Source: Caryophanales bacterium UBA5732
GTDB taxonomy: Bacteria > Bacillota_I > Bacilli_A > Izemoplasmatales > Hujiaoplasmataceae
Reading direction: 5' to 3'
DNA length: 9,265 nt
Assembly: GCA_002419445.1 (NCBI GenBank)
Contig: DIGC01000071.1
Coordinates: forward strand, 1 to 9,265
Shown here: piece after piece, positions 5,812-9,265 of the stretch
How the letters are laid out: each line of letters starts with the position of its first letter
Numbering within the stretch: the stretch's first letter is position 1
The notes under the pieces: model-generated
What the model saw: the letters and a program-made list of their open reading frames with translations, nothing else
What the model was told of the DNA's origin: nothing
Databases searched by the model: none
Position numbers and translations under genes: made by a program

Positions 5812-6702
5812 TTAGTCTTTCTTAAATAATTTATTATTAAGTTTTAAAGATACAATAAAATCTTTAATAACTAATAAATCTTGTTTGAATGCTTCAATCA
5901 CTGACTCATCTAATTTGATGAACATTTTTAGTTCGAAAGTATCTCGACTATTATTAATAGCGACATAGAGATGATCGCCTAAAAACGACATACTAATTCT
6001 ACCTGGGTTTCGTCTTTCGAGGTTGAAGATAGCTTCCATAATGTCCGGTGTCAGAATATAGAAAGCAGTTATTTCTTCTTCGGCAAAAATTTTGAATTTC
6101 TTATTAAAGTCCACAGATTCCATTTTTACTTTGTTAAACTTTCGTCGGGAATAAGGTGAACCAGCTTCTAAAACTTGTAAATTACCGGAAAATTCTTTAT
6201 TGAAATCAAATCTAAATACTCTACCCAAGAAATAAGTTACATAATAAACTCTTGTTCCGTTTTTTGTATGTTGAACGTGACGTTCATCTAGTCTTACGTC
6301 ACTAGAAACAAAACTTACATCGCCAATGCTGCCACCGATAAAATCTTCAGAATGATATCGATCTGCGTGTTTCAAAAATTCAGATGAATATACGTCAAAC
6401 TCACTTAAACCTCTGTCAGGGTAATACTCTACATCTGGTATCAAGGTTTGGAACATCTCTGTGAGAACTTCATTTTTAAAATTTTTTTTGATTTTAATGA
6501 ACTCGGACATGCCAACTGCGAAAATCCCTAAAGTAATGATTCCTAGAATACTGGCGAAAACAACCCAAAGATTGTTATCGGGACTACCATAATAGAGGAT
6601 TAAACTGATTAAAGTTAAAATTAAGAAGGGAATTGATAGTAAAACTTTCTTTTCACTGCCCTTTTTCTTTTCATTAAACTTCTGGAATTTATCACTATTC
6701 AT
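5812..6702 (-). CDS. DUF3137 family membrane protein
   Basis: A 296-residue protein of the DUF3137 type, function unknown. It begins with a lysine-rich N-terminus, then two hydrophobic helices at about 20-38 and 46-65, and a large soluble region. Family-like segments are G160-R-V-F-R-F-D-F-N-K169 with F171-S-G, and E195-S-V-D-F-N-K-K-F-K-I-F206 followed by A213-F-Y-I-L-T-P-D-I-M222, then I236-S-M-S-F and L245-Y-V-A-I near 245-249. The start overlaps the end of glpK by 8 bases; a good TTGGAGGTAG site precedes the ATG with a spacing of 8 bases, inside the glpK coding end. It is followed at once by lemA, its usual partner. Together they form a two-protein membrane module translated from the glpK transcript. 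A direct link to glycerol metabolism is not implied by the sequence. Confidence 0.85.
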   Translation of the reverse strand: MNSDKFQKFNEKKKGSEKKVLLSIPFLILTLISLILYYGSPDNNLWVVFASILGIITLGIFAVGMSEFIKIKKNFKNEVLTEMFQTLIPDVEYYPDRGLSEFDVYSSEFLKHADRYHSEDFIGGSIGDVSFVSSDVRLDERHVQHTKNGTRVYYVTYFLGRVFRFDFNKEFSGNLQVLEAGSPYSRRKFNKVKMESVDFNKKFKIFAEEEITAFYILTPDIMEAIFNLERRNPGRISMSFLGDHLYVAINNSRDTFELKMFIKLDESVIEAFKQDLLVIKDFIVSLKLNNKLFKKD

Positions 6703-8218
6703 TGTCGGCTACCTCCAAGTAGTTTTTCTTATCGGCAAAAGCAACACAAGCTTTTAAAGCGCGTTGCCAGTTATAGTATAACTCATTTCTTTTAATATCG
6801 GTCATATTTGGATTAAATATCTTATCGACAATCCATTTTTTCTTAATTGTGTCTTTATCCCATAAACCAATCCCCATGCCCGCTAAGTAGCAAGCGCCTA
6901 AGGCTGTGGTTTCATTGATTAAAGGTCTGAAAATATTACAGTTTAGCATATCAGACTGAAATTCCATAAGAAAATCATTTTTCGCTGCTCCACCGTCGAC
7001 TTTTAAATCGCTCAATTTAATGTGAGCTTCATTTTCCATCAAATTAACGACATCTTTTGTTTGATAAGCAATCGCTTCTAAAGCCGAACGAACAATATGA
7101 TTTTTACTAACGCCTCTAGTCAGTCCAAAGAAACTACCTCTAGCGTCTTCTTCCCAGTATGGAGTTCCTAATCCCACAAATGCAGGAACAAAATATACTC
7201 CTAAATTGCCTTTGGCTTTTCTAGCCATTTCTTCAGATTCGGCTGCGTTTTCAATGATACCAAGGCCATCTCTTAACCATTGAATTGCACTCCCTGCCAC
7301 GAAGATTGAACCTTCAAGCGCGTATTCTACTTTACCATTAATTCCCCAGGCAATCGTCGTTAGAAGTCCGTTATTAGATAATTTTGGTTCTTTACCGGTA
7401 TTCATCAAAAGAAAGCATCCGGTCCCGTAGGTGTTTTTAACATCACCGGGATTAAAACACGTTTGACCAAAGAGAGCTGCCTGCTGGTCCCCGGCAATTC
7501 CTGATATCGGAATTTCCTTACCTAGTAAAGTTAAATCCGTATAGGCATTAATACCGCTTGAATCGACAACTCTTGGTAAGATATTTTTAGGAATATCAAG
7601 AATTTCTAAAAGTTCATCATCCCACTTCAAATCATAGATATTATAAATTAAAGTACGAGAAGCGTTTGAATAGTCAGTAATATGATATTTTCCATTGCTT
7701 AATTTCCATATCAGCCATGAATCAATGGTCCCAAAAGCCAGTTTGTTTTGTTTTGCGAGGTCTCTCGCTTCTTTAACATTGTCTAATAACCATTTTATTT
7801 TTGTACCTGAAAAATAAGGATTGATTAATAATCCAGTTTTTGTTTTGAATTTTTCTTGATGTCCCTTATCGATCAAATCATCACATATTTCTTTAGTTTG
7901 TGATGATTGCCAAACAATTGCTTTAGCTAAAGGTATTGATGTCTCCTTATTCCAAATAACAGTTGTTTCTCTTTGATTAGTAATGCCAATTGCGTTAATA
8001 TTTTCAATTGTTAACTTGGCTTTTATTAAAGCTTTGTCTATACAAAAAACAACACTCTCCCAGATCTCATCCGCATCGTGTGAAACGTACCCAGGTTTTG
8101 GGAAGTATTGCTTGAATTCTTTTTGATGGAAAGTTACTATTTTTCCATCCTCATCAAAAATTATGACGCGTGAGGAGGTTGTTCCTTGATCGATAGCCAA
8201 TATATGTTTCATCCACAT
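6695..8218 (-). CDS. glpK: Glycerol kinase
   Basis: FGGY-family kinase converting glycerol and ATP to glycerol-3-phosphate, the backbone for the PlsC-type reactions in this window. Signatures: D10-Q-G-T-T-S-S-R (ATP loop), N81-Q-R-E-T-T with glycerol-binding R83/E84, W103, Y135, F162-G-T-I-D-S-W168, the catalytic base D244 in G243-D-Q-Q, Y264-G-T-G-C-F269, E302-G-S-I-F, and D408-G-G-A. Length matches the family (about 500). The histidine phosphorylated by HPr in enterococcal enzymes (within Y-H-F-Y-G) is T230 here (D-L-T-L-L-G), so this PTS control is probably absent; W103-Q-S-S-Q-T also differs from the usual R at that site. Coordinates use the first ATG; Met3 (ATG at 8212) is equally or more likely, because the GAGG site lies 4 bases from Met1 but 10 from Met3 and M-K-H-I-L fits the family start. 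No glpF or glpO is adjacent. Confidence 0.97.
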   Translation of the reverse strand: MWMKHILAIDQGTTSSRVIIFDEDGKIVTFHQKEFKQYFPKPGYVSHDADEIWESVVFCIDKALIKAKLTIENINAIGITNQRETTVIWNKETSIPLAKAIVWQSSQTKEICDDLIDKGHQEKFKTKTGLLINPYFSGTKIKWLLDNVKEARDLAKQNKLAFGTIDSWLIWKLSNGKYHITDYSNASRTLIYNIYDLKWDDELLEILDIPKNILPRVVDSSGINAYTDLTLLGKEIPISGIAGDQQAALFGQTCFNPGDVKNTYGTGCFLLMNTGKEPKLSNNGLLTTIAWGINGKVEYALEGSIFVAGSAIQWLRDGLGIIENAAESEEMARKAKGNLGVYFVPAFVGLGTPYWEEDARGSFFGLTRGVSKNHIVRSALEAIAYQTKDVVNLMENEAHIKLSDLKVDGGAAKNDFLMEFQSDMLNCNIFRPLINETTALGACYLAGMGIGLWDKDTIKKKWIVDKIFNPNMTDIKRNELYYNWQRALKACVAFADKKNYLEVADNE

Positions 8219-8233
8219 TTTACCTCATTATTT

Positions 8234-8262
8234 ATTATATCAAATGATGTTTAAAAATTAAA
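8234..8262 (-). promoter_or_regulatory. Promoter of glpK-DUF3137-lemA
   Basis: On the minus strand TGATATAAT (8234-8242) is an extended -10, with TTTAAT (8257-8262) 17 bases upstream as a weak -35. Initiation would fall near 8227, so the GAGG ribosome site (8223-8226) would be at the very 5' end of the message. This unusually short leader makes the exact start point uncertain. Confidence 0.6.
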
Positions 8263-8278
8263 TGTGAAATGATATAAT
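8250..8278 (+). promoter_or_regulatory. Promoter of the alpha/beta hydrolase gene
   Basis: TGATATAAT (8270-8278) is an extended -10, with TTTAAA (8250-8255) 17 bases upstream matching four of six -35 bases. Transcription would start near 8285, leaving a leader of about 29 bases with AGGAGGT at 8301-8307. The element overlaps the divergent glpK promoter: each -35 lies inside the other promoter's spacer. Confidence 0.7.
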
Positions 8279-8313
8279 AAGCATAGATATTTTTTTATTC
8301 AGGAGGTTTTTAA

Positions 8314-9234
8314 ATGAAACAATTCACACTCCAAGATTATCATAATAACTCAATACACCTATATCAATATGATCCGGAAAACGAAATCAAAGCTGTTGTT
8401 CAAATAATTCATGGAGCTTCTGAGCATTTCGCCCGCTATGGATTATTTTCTGAATTTTTGGCTAAAAACGGATATCTAGTTGTGGGATGTGATATAATTG
8501 GTCACGGTCTTTCTACTGATACCTATGATTATGTTCATTTTGCTGATAAGAATGGTGATATCTTGGCATATGAATCAGTTGTGTTAGTAAAGGAATATAT
8601 TGAAAAAAATTATCCTGATAAAACATACTTTCTTCTAGGACACTCAATGGGCTCGTTCTTAGCGAGAAAATTAATTCTTGATTTCCCTGAATTCTACGCA
8701 AAAGTCGTAATATCCGGTTCTGCATACACTTCAAAAATGTTAGTAGGTTTAGGAATCTGTCTTACCAAAACGGTTAAACTTTTTAAAGGCCCTAAGTATG
8801 TGTCAAAATTGATTCAAGACATGAGTATTGACGCTAATCAAAAAAAGATGCGTAAAGATAAAATCATTAGCGGTATCAACGAGGAATGGTTAACGAGAGA
8901 CACGATAATTCAACAGTATTATCATAATTCCAGAATGTGTGGTCAACCTTTTACTGTCAGCGCTAATCTAGACATGTTCTCTTGGATTAAATTTGTCAAT
9001 AGTTCCAAGAATTTAGCTTCGGGAAATTTTAAACTGCCACATTTATTTATCTCCGGCGGTCATGATGCACTATCCAATTACGGTAAAGAAATAGAAAGTT
9101 TGGTTATTAAAATGAAATCATTGGGATATGAATCAGTTCAGTACAAAATATATCCTGAGGCTCGACATGAAGTCTTGAATGAAATTAATAAAACTGAAGT
9201 TTATAATGATATCTTGGAATTTTTTAACAACTAA
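8314..9234 (+). CDS. Alpha/beta hydrolase, monoacylglycerol lipase / lysophospholipase type
   Basis: A 306-residue cytoplasmic serine hydrolase of the Hydrolase_4 (S33-like, PldB/monoacylglycerol lipase) group. Visible elements: the oxyanion-hole region I32-H-G-A-S-E-H38 with R41-Y, D60-I-I-G-H-G65, the nucleophile elbow G109-H-S111-M-G-S, the catalytic acid D251 in G248-G-H-D-A-L, and the catalytic histidine H285 in A283-R-H-E-V-L-N-E. There is no signal peptide. A cap region of about 100 residues (roughly 140-240) lies between strand-helix elements, as in related lipases. The ATG at 8314 has an ideal AGGAGGT site 6 bases upstream. It is transcribed alone and divergently from glpK; hydrolysis of monoacylglycerols or lysolipids would give fatty acid and a glycerol compound, which fits a glycerol kinase neighbour. 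Substrate is inferred from family and context; another carboxylic ester is possible. Confidence 0.88.
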   Translation: MKQFTLQDYHNNSIHLYQYDPENEIKAVVQIIHGASEHFARYGLFSEFLAKNGYLVVGCDIIGHGLSTDTYDYVHFADKNGDILAYESVVLVKEYIEKNYPDKTYFLLGHSMGSFLARKLILDFPEFYAKVVISGSAYTSKMLVGLGICLTKTVKLFKGPKYVSKLIQDMSIDANQKKMRKDKIISGINEEWLTRDTIIQQYYHNSRMCGQPFTVSANLDMFSWIKFVNSSKNLASGNFKLPHLFISGGHDALSNYGKEIESLVIKMKSLGYESVQYKIYPEARHEVLNEINKTEVYNDILEFFNN

Positions 9235-9241
9235 AAATATC

Positions 9242-9265
9242 GGCGCTCAATTCAAAATGAGCGCC
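9242..9265 (+). terminator. GC-rich terminator stem after the hydrolase gene (cut at window end)
   Basis: GGCGCTCA (9242-9249) and TGAGCGCC (9258-9265) form a perfect 8-bp stem with an 8-base loop, starting 8 bases after the TAA. It is the most GC-rich stretch in the area. The expected T-run lies beyond the window, so termination rather than another stem-loop role is inferred. Confidence 0.7.

Larger units (their letters stand above)
8232..8280. repeat. Inverted repeat formed by the two divergent -10 regions
   Basis: TTATTATATCA (8232-8242) and TGATATAATAA (8270-8280) are exact 11-base inverted repeats separated by 27 bases. Each contains the extended -10 of one of the two outward-facing promoters. 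The symmetry may reflect only two copies of the same promoter motif, or a binding site for a dimeric regulator. Confidence 0.7.

Noticed and set aside
8219..8313. A CcpA-type catabolite operator between glpK and the lipase
   Set aside because: I looked for a TGnAAncGnTTnCA-like site and found no convincing match.
8513..8734. Minus-strand open frame of 73 codons
   Set aside because: Lies opposite the nucleophile region of the hydrolase; odd composition and no supporting signals.

Overview
The window is a compact, AT-rich, gene-dense bacterial segment with almost all genes on the minus strand and gaps of only a few bases inside operons. Conserved tryptophans (for example in GlpK and ThyA) are encoded by TGG, and at least one gene (the upstream ChrA subunit) stops at TGA, so the standard code is in use rather than the Mycoplasma UGA=Trp code. 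Strong AGGAGG-type ribosome sites, extended TGnTATAAT promoters, a LemA/DUF3137 pair, a short tail-less SSB and Firmicutes-like lipid and folate genes fit a low-GC Firmicute or an Acholeplasma/Izemoplasma/Haloplasma-like lineage. This placement is inference; no rRNA or tRNA is present to confirm it.

Region 1 (1-4661, minus strand) is one seven-gene run reading thyA, folA, a PlsC-type acyltransferase, two half-size ChrA transporters, a PAP2-family membrane phosphatase and a YcxB-like membrane protein cut by the window edge. Junctions range from a 4-base overlap to 15 bases, and the only promoter I can see is upstream of thyA. ThyA and FolA form the dTMP/tetrahydrofolate cycle. PlsC and PAP2 act on phosphatidate-type lipids. 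The ChrA pair probably forms one anion transporter.

Region 2 (4672-5060, minus) is a single short SSB gene with its own extended -10 promoter and a terminator hairpin that contains its stop codon.

Region 3 (5141-8262, minus) is glpK, a DUF3137 membrane protein and lemA, coupled by an 8-base overlap and by a stop codon lying inside a Shine-Dalgarno site, and closed by a terminator. Divergent from it on the plus strand (8250-9265) is an alpha/beta hydrolase of the monoacylglycerol lipase/lysophospholipase type with a terminator stem at the window end. The lipase could release glycerol that GlpK phosphorylates, and the two genes share a 45-base block of interleaved back-to-back promoters.

Most of the window is ordinary housekeeping and lipid metabolism. 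I see no phage, insertion sequence, CRISPR array or defence system. The most unusual element is the thyA leader: a strong Shine-Dalgarno lies 39 bases from the only credible start codon, and a perfect 9-bp hairpin between them would reduce the distance to about 11. Other points worth checking are a valine at the usual NADPH-phosphate-binding arginine of DHFR, loss of the HPr-phosphorylated histidine in GlpK, and the interleaved glpK/lipase promoters.
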